DNA from: Pseudomonadales bacterium
GTDB taxonomy: Bacteria; Pseudomonadota; Gammaproteobacteria; Pseudomonadales; Azotimanducaceae
Length of the DNA: 6,490 bases
NCBI GenBank assembly: GCA_029244465.1
Contig: JAQWQN010000084.1
Coordinates: 1 to 6,490 of the forward strand
Direction of reading: 5' to 3'
The notes under the pieces are model-generated. The model saw only the letters and a list, made by a program, of their open reading frames with translations, made no database searches and was not told where the DNA came from. Every line of letters begins with the position of its first letter. Position 1 is the first letter of the stretch. Made by a program: the position numbers and the translations under genes. Shown here in pieces: positions 1 to 5,960 of this stretch.

Positions 1-1
1 T

Positions 2-391
2 GCCGGTGGTTGGTTCCATTCTGGTGATCTCGCGGTGCAACATGACGACGGTTACATCCAACTCAAAGATCGATCTAAAGACATTATTATTTCTGGTGGG
101 GAAAACATTTCTTCGATTGAGATTGAGGACGTGCTCTACAAACATGCTGGGATAGATGCCGCTGCGGTTGTCGCTATGCCGGATGAGAAATGGGGCGAAA
201 CGCCGTGTGCTTTTGTCGAGGTCAATGCTCAGGGTGCTAACCTAGTGGAAGAGCAGGTTATTAACTGGTGTCGAGAACATCTGGCGGGCTTTAAAGTACC
301 GCGCAAGATTGTTTTCGAAGGGCTACCAAAAACCTCAACCGGAAAGATCCAAAAATTCCGCCTCCGTGAACGCGTAAAAGAGTTAGCCTAA
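2..391 (+). CDS. AMP-forming acyl-CoA synthetase, C-terminal part (5' truncated by window edge)
   Basis: This is the C-terminal 129 residues of an ANL-superfamily ligase, which activates a carboxylic acid with ATP to an acyl-AMP and then transfers it to CoA. The frame is open from base 2 with no start codon needed, and the GTG at base 35 is internal. Visible core motifs are GWFHSGDL (window residues 3-10), containing the ATP-ribose-binding Asp; the hinge region DRSKDIIISGGENISSIEIE (about residues 23-42); and PKTSTGKIQK near the end, whose Lys (residue 115) is the usual adenylation-catalysing lysine. The GGEN hinge and HLAGFKVP segment resemble medium-chain or AlkK-like acyl-CoA synthetases, but the acid-binding pocket lies upstream of the window, so chain length or substrate is unknown. 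The C-terminal domain looks complete and intact. It is followed after 33 bp by the GFA-family gene on the same strand, so it is probably the upstream member of a catabolic operon. Confidence 0.93.
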   Translation, partial: AGGWFHSGDLAVQHDDGYIQLKDRSKDIIISGGENISSIEIEDVLYKHAGIDAAAVVAMPDEKWGETPCAFVEVNAQGANLVEEQVINWCREHLAGFKVPRKIVFEGLPKTSTGKIQKFRLRERVKELA

Positions 392-410
392 GCTTTGACA
401 GAGCGAGACT

Positions 411-416
411 GAGGAG
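411..416 (+). promoter_or_regulatory. Ribosome binding site of the GFA-family gene
   Basis: GAGGAG lies 8 bases before the ATG at 425. It is the best Shine-Dalgarno match in the left block and supports that start codon. Confidence 0.7.
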
Positions 417-424
417 TCATCAGC

Positions 425-847
425 ATGAGCAATTCAGGTAGATGCCTTTGTGGCAAGATATCTTATGATTTTCCGAACGCACCGACTATGACGGGGGTTT
501 GTCATTGCAAGAACTGTCAAAGGCAGGCGGGTTCTGCGTTCTCAACCTTAGCCGGTGTGCCAAAGGCAGAGTTCAATATGACAGGTGAGCCCATGCTGTA
601 TCTCGATAGCGCGACAAAAAGTGGCAATCAAGTTGAACGGTACTTTTGTGGCCACTGTGGTTCTCCGATCTATTCGCTGGTCCCGTCGCAACCAGAGACG
701 TTGTTTCTGAACACTGGCACGATGGATGACACTTCTGGTTTTGAGCCGCAATTTCATGCCTGGTGTAGCACCAAACAGGACTGGGTTGATTTGGCCGCCG
801 AGGTGCCCCAGATGGATGCCGAGTCGTCGGCTTTGCTTGCTCGTTAA
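425..847 (+). CDS. GFA-family (CENP-V/GFA domain) zinc-binding protein
   Basis: This 140-residue protein has the complete cysteine pattern of the GFA fold. CLCG (C7, C9) and CGHCG (C75, C78) match the structural zinc site. CHCKNCQR (C26, C28, C31, followed by Q32-R33) matches the second zinc site, called catalytic in the family's namesake. The FCGHCGSPIYS segment (residues 74-84) is typical. The length is normal for the family and the start is supported by GAGGAG 8 bases upstream. The namesake was described as adding glutathione to formaldehyde, but most members have no demonstrated reaction, so no specific activity is assigned here. It is cytosolic, with no signal peptide or membrane segment. 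It sits between an acyl-CoA synthetase (33 bp upstream) and a dehydrogenase (22 bp downstream), which suggests co-transcription and perhaps handling of a reactive aldehyde or thiol adduct in the same pathway; that role is inference. Confidence 0.92.
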   Translation: MSNSGRCLCGKISYDFPNAPTMTGVCHCKNCQRQAGSAFSTLAGVPKAEFNMTGEPMLYLDSATKSGNQVERYFCGHCGSPIYSLVPSQPETLFLNTGTMDDTSGFEPQFHAWCSTKQDWVDLAAEVPQMDAESSALLAR

Positions 848-869
848 TCGTTTAGTACTAGGGAAGTGA

Positions 870-1691
870 ATGGATCATCTCAAAGATAAAGTCGTTGTCA
901 TCACCGGCGCAGGTAGTGGCTTTGGGCGTCTTGTCGCGCACAAGAGCGTTGTGCGGGGCGCTCAGGTATTGGCGGTGGATGTAAATCACAATGCCCTTGA
1001 AACCCTACGCAATGAATTGCCGGGTGTGCACATTGCAGTGGCTGATGTGACCCAGCTAGATGAGCTAAAGGCAGCCGTCCTTCAAGCGGTTGGGTTATGG
1101 GGACGGGTTGATGTAATGATCAACAATGCCGGGGTCATGCCCTTGGCATTCTATAGCGATCATGACCAAGCGATGGATGCATGGACCCGTTGTGTCGATG
1201 TTAATTTCAAAGGTGTCTTGCATGGCATCGTTGCGGTCTACGATCAAATGATTTCGCAAGAGAGGGGCCAAGTCATCAACCTTTCTTCGATCTACGGCAA
1301 TTTTCCGGTTGTCGGCGCCGGCGTATACGGTGCGACCAAGGCGGCGGTAGATTTCCTGTCGTCCTCGCTGCGCATGGAGGCGCAAGGTAAAATTAAAGTG
1401 ACGACGGTAAAACCCACTGGTGTGCCGGGCACGAACCTGGGGGCTGGCATTGTCAACCCGGATGCCATCGTCGGTATTCTCGGCCAAAATGCCCCGGCGT
1501 ATGGTCAGTTGATGCAAGCACATCAGGCGGGAGAACTACCCGCTGAGTACACGGATTCTGAACATATCGAGTATTATGCGCTCGACCCTGAGCACCTTGC
1601 CGACCAGATTGTTTACGTTATGGATCAGCCCTGGGGCGTTGCCATCAGCGAGATCACAGTCCGTGCCTCAGGTGACGCGTACCTACTCTAG
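870..1691 (+). CDS. Short-chain dehydrogenase/reductase (classical SDR)
   Basis: This 273-residue Rossmann-fold oxidoreductase interconverts an alcohol and a ketone or aldehyde with NAD(P). The cofactor motif TGAGSGFG spans residues 12-19. D37 at the end of the second strand (VLAVDVN) favours NAD(H) over NADP(H) by the family rule. NNAG lies at 85-88, and the catalytic tetrad is N112, S140, Y153 and K157 in the classical spacing. The section after the active site (KPTGVPGTNL) departs from the common PG-x-V-x-T form, and the roughly 100 residues after the catalytic Lys should set substrate specificity. The C-terminal segment with a DPEHLADQIVYVM helix followed by an EITVR strand resembles the YdfG/clavulanate-dehydrogenase-like branch. 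The ATG at 870 follows a moderate ribosome site (AGGGA at 860-864, spacer 5). It lies in line with the GFA gene and the transporter, so it is probably in the same operon. The substrate is unknown. Confidence 0.93.
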   Translation: MDHLKDKVVVITGAGSGFGRLVAHKSVVRGAQVLAVDVNHNALETLRNELPGVHIAVADVTQLDELKAAVLQAVGLWGRVDVMINNAGVMPLAFYSDHDQAMDAWTRCVDVNFKGVLHGIVAVYDQMISQERGQVINLSSIYGNFPVVGAGVYGATKAAVDFLSSSLRMEAQGKIKVTTVKPTGVPGTNLGAGIVNPDAIVGILGQNAPAYGQLMQAHQAGELPAEYTDSEHIEYYALDPEHLADQIVYVMDQPWGVAISEITVRASGDAYLL

Positions 1692-1720
1692 ATTTCCTAA
1701 CAAATCCCACTCGTCCTGAT

Positions 1721-3076
1721 ATGCGGAGAGGTATGACCTCGCTCGGCAATAAATTAAATGCAGACTGGCCTTTCGCGGCTGGAAAACAGCCCTACTTCTA
1801 TGGCTGGGTCATCGCGGTGGTTTCGACGCTCGGCTTTTTGATGAGCATCCCGGGGCAAACCATGGGGATGGCCGTGTTCGCAGATGAATTTATTGCCGCC
1901 TTTGATCTATCGCGGACTGAGCTTGCGACCGCCTATCTCATTGGTACGATGGGCAGTGCGTTTTTTCTGACTCGCGCCGGTCGATGGTATGACATGCTGG
2001 GAGCTAGGGTGCTCATGGTGGCGGCATCTCTGGGTTTAGCGGTCACTTTGCTCATCATTGGGGTGGTCGATTGGGTGAGCAGTCAACTGGCGGTGGTGTC
2101 TGGTCTTGACCTATCCGTGTTTTCTTTTGTCCTAATAACACTTTGCTACTTTGGCGTGCGTTTTACCGGCCAAGGTGTATTGACAAGTGCATCGAGAAAC
2201 GTTCTTTTGGTTTGGTTCGAACGACGTCGTGGCTTAGTGAGTGGCGTCCGAGGTGTCTTTGTTTCTCTGGGATTTTCTATCGCCCCTATCGTACTCGCTT
2301 TGCTGATAGATACCTTCGGTTGGCGAGGCGGATTGTGGGTGATGGCAGCGGCGGTTGGATTGGGCTTCGGGGCGATTGCGTTACTCATGGTTCGAGATTC
2401 CCCGTCCGTATGTGGCCTGAAGGTAGATGGCCTGCGCTCTGATTCGACCGATCAGGCAGTAGATGAGGTGCAGCCTTCACAGGGTCTTGCGGAAGTTCGC
2501 AGAAATCCCGTTTTTTGGATGTACTCACTTGCCTTATCGATGCACGCGATGTTCGGTACGGCCGTCACGTTTCACATTGCGGCGATTTTTGCAGAAGTAG
2601 GACGCTCTCGCACGGAAGCGTTTGCTTACTTTGTACCGTCCGCGATCGTTTCTGTGTGTGTAAACCTGAGTGCTAGTGCGTTGTCCGACTACACGCGCCT
2701 AAAACCATTTCTTGTTGTGATGTTGTGTGCATTTTTGTTAGGTGCCTATGGTCTTGCGACACTTGAACAAACTTCGGGTTACTGGATGCTGGTTCTCGGC
2801 TTTGGTGCGGGTGGTGGCCTCTGGGGTGTTTTATCTAATCTTGTGTTTGTCCGTCAGTTTGGCATTCTGCACCTGGGTGAAATCAGTGGTCTAAATACGT
2901 CTATAACAGTGCTGTCCAGCGCGATTGGACCTGTTGTGTTTTCTCTCGCGAACGATTTCGTTGGAGACTTTCGCTCAGCGGCACTGGCTTGTATGGTGCC
3001 GCTCGCCGGTCTCCTTGTCGCATCCGTCTTGCTCCAGCAGCCCTTGGACAAAAAGCCCAATTCTCAGACTGCTTAA
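1721..3076 (+). CDS. Major facilitator superfamily transporter (oxalate/formate-antiporter or monocarboxylate-like)
   Basis: This 451-residue inner-membrane carrier has about 12 predicted helices: roughly 27-46, 68-85, 97-116, 131-155, 175-197, 203-224, then after a polar cytoplasmic loop (226-262) 265-290, 300-320, 328-347, 353-376, 391-412 and 417-438. The loop between helices 2 and 3 carries an MFS signature-like RAGRWYDMLGARV (85-97), and WFERRRGLVSG (165-175) is the basic loop usual in oxalate/formate and monocarboxylate carriers. The N-terminal YGWV followed by PGQTMG is also typical of that group. It probably moves a small organic anion by proton coupling or exchange; the substrate is not determinable. 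The start is uncertain: ATG 1721 has no visible Shine-Dalgarno, whereas ATG 1733 (residue 5) is preceded by GGAGAGG at 1725-1731, rather close. Both starts leave the membrane domain intact. It is 29 bp after the dehydrogenase and probably the last gene of the operon, supplying its substrate. Confidence 0.92.
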   Translation: MRRGMTSLGNKLNADWPFAAGKQPYFYGWVIAVVSTLGFLMSIPGQTMGMAVFADEFIAAFDLSRTELATAYLIGTMGSAFFLTRAGRWYDMLGARVLMVAASLGLAVTLLIIGVVDWVSSQLAVVSGLDLSVFSFVLITLCYFGVRFTGQGVLTSASRNVLLVWFERRRGLVSGVRGVFVSLGFSIAPIVLALLIDTFGWRGGLWVMAAAVGLGFGAIALLMVRDSPSVCGLKVDGLRSDSTDQAVDEVQPSQGLAEVRRNPVFWMYSLALSMHAMFGTAVTFHIAAIFAEVGRSRTEAFAYFVPSAIVSVCVNLSASALSDYTRLKPFLVVMLCAFLLGAYGLATLEQTSGYWMLVLGFGAGGGLWGVLSNLVFVRQFGILHLGEISGLNTSITVLSSAIGPVVFSLANDFVGDFRSAALACMVPLAGLLVASVLLQQPLDKKPNSQTA

Positions 3077-3116
3077 CGGGTCAGCTGTCTTGCTCATGGG
3101 GCTGGAGGGCGTTGGC

Positions 3117-4259
3117 TTACTCTTCGTCTGGGGAATGTTTGATGTAGATGTCGTGCTTGCTATAAGGAATCTCAATTCCTTTCTCGCCGAAGGCGCGGTA
3201 CACCGCCAAGAGTAGTTCGTGGCGAATACGACCACGGTCGCGAGGATCTAAGATCCAACACAACAATTCAAAATCTAAGCTAGAGGCTCCGAAAGCCCTC
3301 ATCCGTACTCGAGGTGCTGGGTGCGAACAGGTTTCAGCATGAGCGAGTCCGGTTGCTTGCAAGAGTGCGACAACCTCGTCCGCGTTCGTCCCGTAAGCGA
3401 CTCCTACAGGAATCCCGATACGAAGTTTAGGCGTGGGGCCACCGCTCTCATTGGTAATTTTGGCATTTGCGATGACCGCATTTGGTACCGTAATCTCGAC
3501 ATCACTGCGCGTCAGTAATCGTGTGCTGCGCATGCCGATCGCTATAATTTCGCCGCGTTCGCCGCTATCGAGATTGATAAAATCACCAATCTGGTAAGGT
3601 GAATCTGCGAGAATAAATAAGCCAGAGAAAAGGTTCGCCAACGTGTCTTTGGCGGCAAAACCGACCGCAATGCCGACGATGCCCGCTGAGGCTAACCAGC
3701 CAACTGGATTGATTCCCCAGACCAGTAGCAGTGAGTAACTGGCGAGTAAAATAGTGACCAGTTTGATGATCAAGTCGAACAGAGGGATGGTTCTTGGTTC
3801 GACGAGCGATGCCTTGGGATAATTTGATAGGTGCGTTAGTACGTCTGTAGAAAGACGTAAAAAGGCAAGCATCCAACTGATGATTATGGCGGAGGCTGCC
3901 AGATTTATGAAAAATCCGATCCCAATCGCGAGATTTGCTAATCGAACTGCGAGGATAACTCCCAGAAACAGAATTGTCGTGAAGACAGGGCGTTTCAGGC
4001 GATCAACCAAGACATCGTCCAAATGCCACTCAGATTTGGTAACCAATCTGACCAGCACCAGACTGAAAAAAGCGCGCGATAGAAGGGCGAAAAAGTATGC
4101 CGATAGCAAAACTGTCAACGAACCCAGAATAGGGTAGTGTTGAACCAGCTCCCAATAGGGCAACAGTATCTCTGGGATCCATTCAACGGGATCGATTTGA
4201 TTGGCCAGGTCGTCGACGAAAACGGCGTCTTGTGCGACGGGCTGTGCGGTTTCTGACAT
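3117..4259 (-). CDS. Small-conductance mechanosensitive channel, MscS family
   Basis: This 380-residue inner-membrane channel belongs to the family that opens under membrane tension to release solutes on osmotic downshock. An acidic N-terminal tail (1-35) is followed by hydrophobic segments at about 43-72, 92-112, 115-135 and 158-182. The pore helix (about 187-217) is rich in Gly and Ala: GIVGIAVGFAAKDTLANLFSG, with the kinked continuation LFILADSPYQIGDFI. The beta domain (about 218-272) contains the typical STRLLTRSDVEITVPNAVI stretch. The alpha/beta cytoplasmic domain runs to about 375, ending in GIEIPYSKHDIYIK. It has more N-terminal membrane segments than the three-helix E. coli MscS. Codons upstream of the ATG reach an in-frame TAG within about 10 codons, so this start is the first possible ATG; the nearest AAGGA (4276-4280) is 16 bases away, so the ribosome site is weak. 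It is convergent with the transporter (40 bp between stops) and divergent from the nitroreductase, so it is probably expressed alone. Confidence 0.95.
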   Translation of the reverse strand: MSETAQPVAQDAVFVDDLANQIDPVEWIPEILLPYWELVQHYPILGSLTVLLSAYFFALLSRAFFSLVLVRLVTKSEWHLDDVLVDRLKRPVFTTILFLGVILAVRLANLAIGIGFFINLAASAIIISWMLAFLRLSTDVLTHLSNYPKASLVEPRTIPLFDLIIKLVTILLASYSLLLVWGINPVGWLASAGIVGIAVGFAAKDTLANLFSGLFILADSPYQIGDFINLDSGERGEIIAIGMRSTRLLTRSDVEITVPNAVIANAKITNESGGPTPKLRIGIPVGVAYGTNADEVVALLQATGLAHAETCSHPAPRVRMRAFGASSLDFELLCWILDPRDRGRIRHELLLAVYRAFGEKGIEIPYSKHDIYIKHSPDEE

Positions 4260-4404
4260 GCTTGCTAGCTGATAGTCCTTTGTGCGCTAGAATATCGTGG
4301 TGCCTTGTCCGCAGCTATAGGCAGATGTGGTTGAAATTAGTGCGAGCCGTTACGTACCCTGATGGGTTGTTGCCCCCCTGGAATTGAATGCTGGAATTGA
4401 TTGA
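4260..4404. promoter_or_regulatory. Divergent intergenic region, presumed promoters for the MscS gene and the nitroreductase gene
   Basis: This 145-bp gap separates two divergent genes, so it should hold a promoter for each. No strong consensus is visible. The best rightward guess is TTGAAA at 4331-4336 with TACCCT at 4355-4360 (18-base spacer, poor -10). On the minus strand TATTCT (complement of 4289-4294) could be a -10 for the channel gene but lacks a convincing -35. The right end contains a 10-base direct repeat described separately. I see no clear operator palindrome. Confidence 0.4.
4378..4400 (+). repeat. 10-bp direct repeat CTGGAATTGA in the translation-initiation region
   Basis: CTGGAATTGA occurs at 4378-4387 and again at 4391-4400, separated by ATG. 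Each copy carries a GGAA element and is followed by an ATG, at 4388 directly after the first copy and at 4405 four bases after the second. The repeat therefore duplicates a ribosome-site-plus-start unit just before the nitroreductase gene. Confidence 0.75.
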
Positions 4405-4408
4405 ATGA
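4388..4408 (+). CDS. Possible six-codon upstream ORF overlapping the nitroreductase start
   Basis: ATG at 4388 opens a reading frame encoding MLELIE and ends with TGA at 4406-4408, which overlaps the ATG of the next gene in an ATGA arrangement. Such overlaps are commonly used for translational coupling. The GGAA at 4380-4383 sits 4 bases before this ATG, which is short. The ORF is seen directly; its translation is only a possibility, and so short an ORF can occur by chance. Confidence 0.25.
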   Translation: MLELIE

Positions 4409-5079
4409 AGCAACCTGAGTTTGTCCAATACGATGCCTATGTGCGCCGATCTGTAGACGACATGACAGCGAGAGCGGAGCGCTTTTACGAGCAAATGGAT
4501 ACGCGGAGAACGGTGCGAGACTTTTCGCACGAGCCAGTGCCCTCTTCTGTCATTGAATACGCGTTGCGAACTGCGGGCACGGCACCCAGTGGAGCCAATC
4601 TTCAGCCGTGGCACTTTGGCGTGGTGTCGGGTCCTGAGACCAAGCGCGAGATCCGGAAGGCAGCCGAAGAGGAAGAACGCGAATTTTACACTCGGCGTGC
4701 GCCACAAGCCTGGTTGGATGCGCTGGCGCCTCTTGGCACGGATGCCAACAAAGCATTTTTAGAAACCGCACCGCTTTTGATTGCGGTGTTTGCGCAGACA
4801 GTGGGTCACCTAGCCGACGGTCGTAAGGTCAAGCACTACTACCCGACGGAATCAACGGGGCTCGCAACCGGCATGCTGATCACGGCGTTGCACAACGCTG
4901 GATTGGTTTGTCTTACGCATACGCCAAGTCCGATGCGTTTTTTGAATAAGATCCTGGGACGCCCAAAGTCTGAGCGCCCCTATTTGCTGCTTGTGGTTGG
5001 CTACCCTGCAGAAAATGCCAAATTACCGAATATCAGCCGAAAAGCCTTGTCCGACTTTGTGTCCTATCGAGCCCACTGA
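4405..5079 (+). CDS. Nitroreductase-family flavoprotein, iodotyrosine deiodinase-like
   Basis: This 224-residue FMN-dependent protein of the nitroreductase fold is probably cytosolic and dimeric like its family. FMN-contact motifs are RRTVRDF (34-40), TAPSGANLQPWHF (59-71), THTPSP (171-176) and LGRP (184-187). Compared with my recollection of human iodotyrosine deiodinase, the lid region EEEEREFY followed by the TDANK segment places E91, Y95 and K116 at the positions of the three residues (human E157, Y161, K182) that bind the amino-acid part of halotyrosine; the Y-to-K spacing of 21 is identical. T171 and T173 match human T237 and T239, the former contacting flavin N5. Ordinary nitroreductases lack this lid trio. 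The human membrane anchor is absent, as expected for bacterial homologues. The protein may reductively dehalogenate halotyrosines or a related aromatic amino acid, which is inference. The start has GGAA (4393-4396) 8 bases upstream. It is divergent from the channel gene and 73 bp before a phosphatase gene. Confidence 0.92.
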   Translation: MKQPEFVQYDAYVRRSVDDMTARAERFYEQMDTRRTVRDFSHEPVPSSVIEYALRTAGTAPSGANLQPWHFGVVSGPETKREIRKAAEEEEREFYTRRAPQAWLDALAPLGTDANKAFLETAPLLIAVFAQTVGHLADGRKVKHYYPTESTGLATGMLITALHNAGLVCLTHTPSPMRFLNKILGRPKSERPYLLLVVGYPAENAKLPNISRKALSDFVSYRAH

Positions 5080-5088
5080 CGGTGGGCT
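5070..5088 (+). terminator. Perfect 7-bp hairpin across the nitroreductase stop codon; possible weak terminator or attenuator
   Basis: AGCCCAC (5070-5076) pairs perfectly with GTGGGCT (5082-5088) around a five-base loop TGACG that contains the TGA stop codon (5077-5079). The stem has five G-C pairs. The following bases, GGTTTGGTTGG, are only moderately T-rich, so as an intrinsic terminator it would be inefficient. It could instead lower read-through into the downstream phosphatase gene or protect the 3' end of the message. Confidence 0.45.
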
Positions 5089-5138
5089 GGTTTGGTTGGC
5101 AGCGACAAGTGAGAAAAGGCGCGAGACAAGCAACGCGA

Positions 5139-5145
5139 GAGAGGG
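5139..5145 (+). promoter_or_regulatory. Ribosome binding site that fixes the HAD phosphatase start
   Basis: GAGAGGG lies 7 bases before ATG 5153. This decides the start: the same frame is open back to 4991, but that would add 54 residues without homology and overlap the nitroreductase gene by 89 bases. Confidence 0.7.
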
Positions 5146-5152
5146 TATTAAG

Positions 5153-5953
5153 ATGACGGTTCGTATGGTGGCGCTTGATATCGATGGCACGTTACTCGCG
5201 CCAGGCGTGTCCGTTGATGAACTCCCCGATGAGCAGATAACCGCGGTGATCGGGGCGTTGCAAAAGGCAGGGATTATCGTCGTGTTGGCGACGGGGCGTA
5301 TGTATCCTGGTGCTGCATACGTCGCGCAACACCTGGGAATAGACTTGCCGCTGATCTGTCAACAAGGCGCGTCGGTACATGAACAAGACGGCGCACTTCG
5401 ACATGGCTGCTCAATCGAAGAATCAATCGCTGGCGAACTGTTCGAGTATGCCAGTGAGCATAACTGGCCACTGGCTTGGTTCGATCACGAACGCTATCTC
5501 GTGACCGCCCGCGTGCCGGCTACGGATTTTTTTGCTGCCGTTTCTCGAGTCAAAATGGAAGTGAACCCGTTGCCTCATCTGTCGGGAGTGCGCGCTACAG
5601 GCATCGACATTATCACTAGTGTTGAGCGGAGTACTGAAGTACATCGGTTTTTAGAAGCGCGCTACGGACCGCGCATAACGCTTCTGGATTTCACCTCAGT
5701 CACTGCGATTCATGCGCCTGATGCGCGTAAGGGCGAAGCGGTTCGCATTCTGGCTGAGGAGTTTGACGTCGCGCAAAATGAGGTGCTGGCAATTGGTGAC
5801 AGTGTGAACGACGTTTCGATGTTGAGTTGGGCAGGCCAAAGCGCCGCGCCGGCACATTGCGATGCCTATGCTCGCCAATCTGCTAAGGAAATCCTTGTCG
5901 GTAATGGCGTAGACGGTGTTACGGCTAAGCTTCGGAGCCTAATAATCGACTAG
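5153..5953 (+). CDS. Cof-type HAD-superfamily hydrolase (class IIB phosphatase)
   Basis: This 266-residue Mg-dependent phosphatase probably acts on sugar phosphates, phosphorylated coenzymes or similar small metabolites. All four HAD motifs are present: DIDGTL (D9 nucleophile, D11 acid/base), T47 in LATGR, K193 in RKGEA, and GDSVND (215-220) with D216 and D220 for Mg binding. The insertion between motifs II and III (about 80-185) is the C2 cap usual for Cof, YidA and sucrose-phosphatase-like proteins. The common MGNA motif after motif IV is replaced by APAHC (232-236). The length is typical of the family once the ATG at 5153 is used; it follows a good ribosome site (GAGAGGG, 7-base spacer). 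The substrate cannot be predicted because cap residues vary. It lies 73 bp after the deiodinase-like gene on the same strand, separated by a hairpin, so co-transcription is possible but may be partial. It is convergent with the dioxygenase gene, only 7 bp from it. Confidence 0.94.
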   Translation: MTVRMVALDIDGTLLAPGVSVDELPDEQITAVIGALQKAGIIVVLATGRMYPGAAYVAQHLGIDLPLICQQGASVHEQDGALRHGCSIEESIAGELFEYASEHNWPLAWFDHERYLVTARVPATDFFAAVSRVKMEVNPLPHLSGVRATGIDIITSVERSTEVHRFLEARYGPRITLLDFTSVTAIHAPDARKGEAVRILAEEFDVAQNEVLAIGDSVNDVSMLSWAGQSAAPAHCDAYARQSAKEILVGNGVDGVTAKLRSLIID

Positions 5954-5960
5954 CCAACGC

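Noticed and set aside
35..37. GTG at base 35 as the start of a short stand-alone protein
   Set aside because: The frame is open upstream and encodes the conserved GWFHSGDL motif of acyl-CoA synthetases, so the gene simply extends beyond the window.
1095..1523. 142-codon open frame on the minus strand opposite the SDR gene
   Set aside because: It is antisense to a gene with a complete catalytic tetrad, its translation has no recognisable domain, and it is best explained as a codon-bias shadow.
2925..3235. Overlapping open frames on both strands across the ends of the MFS and MscS genes
   Set aside because: Both well-supported genes read through this segment in other frames, and the alternative translations show no motif or ribosome site.
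4991..5152. In-frame upstream extension of the HAD gene overlapping the end of the nitroreductase gene
   Set aside because: The extension shows no HAD-like sequence, overlaps a well-supported gene by 89 bases, and the ATG at 5153 has a good ribosome site and sits just before motif I.
5923..5939. GGCT...AGCC inverted repeat near the end of the HAD gene
   Set aside because: It has only four base pairs with a 9-base loop and no T-tract, so it is not a credible terminator.
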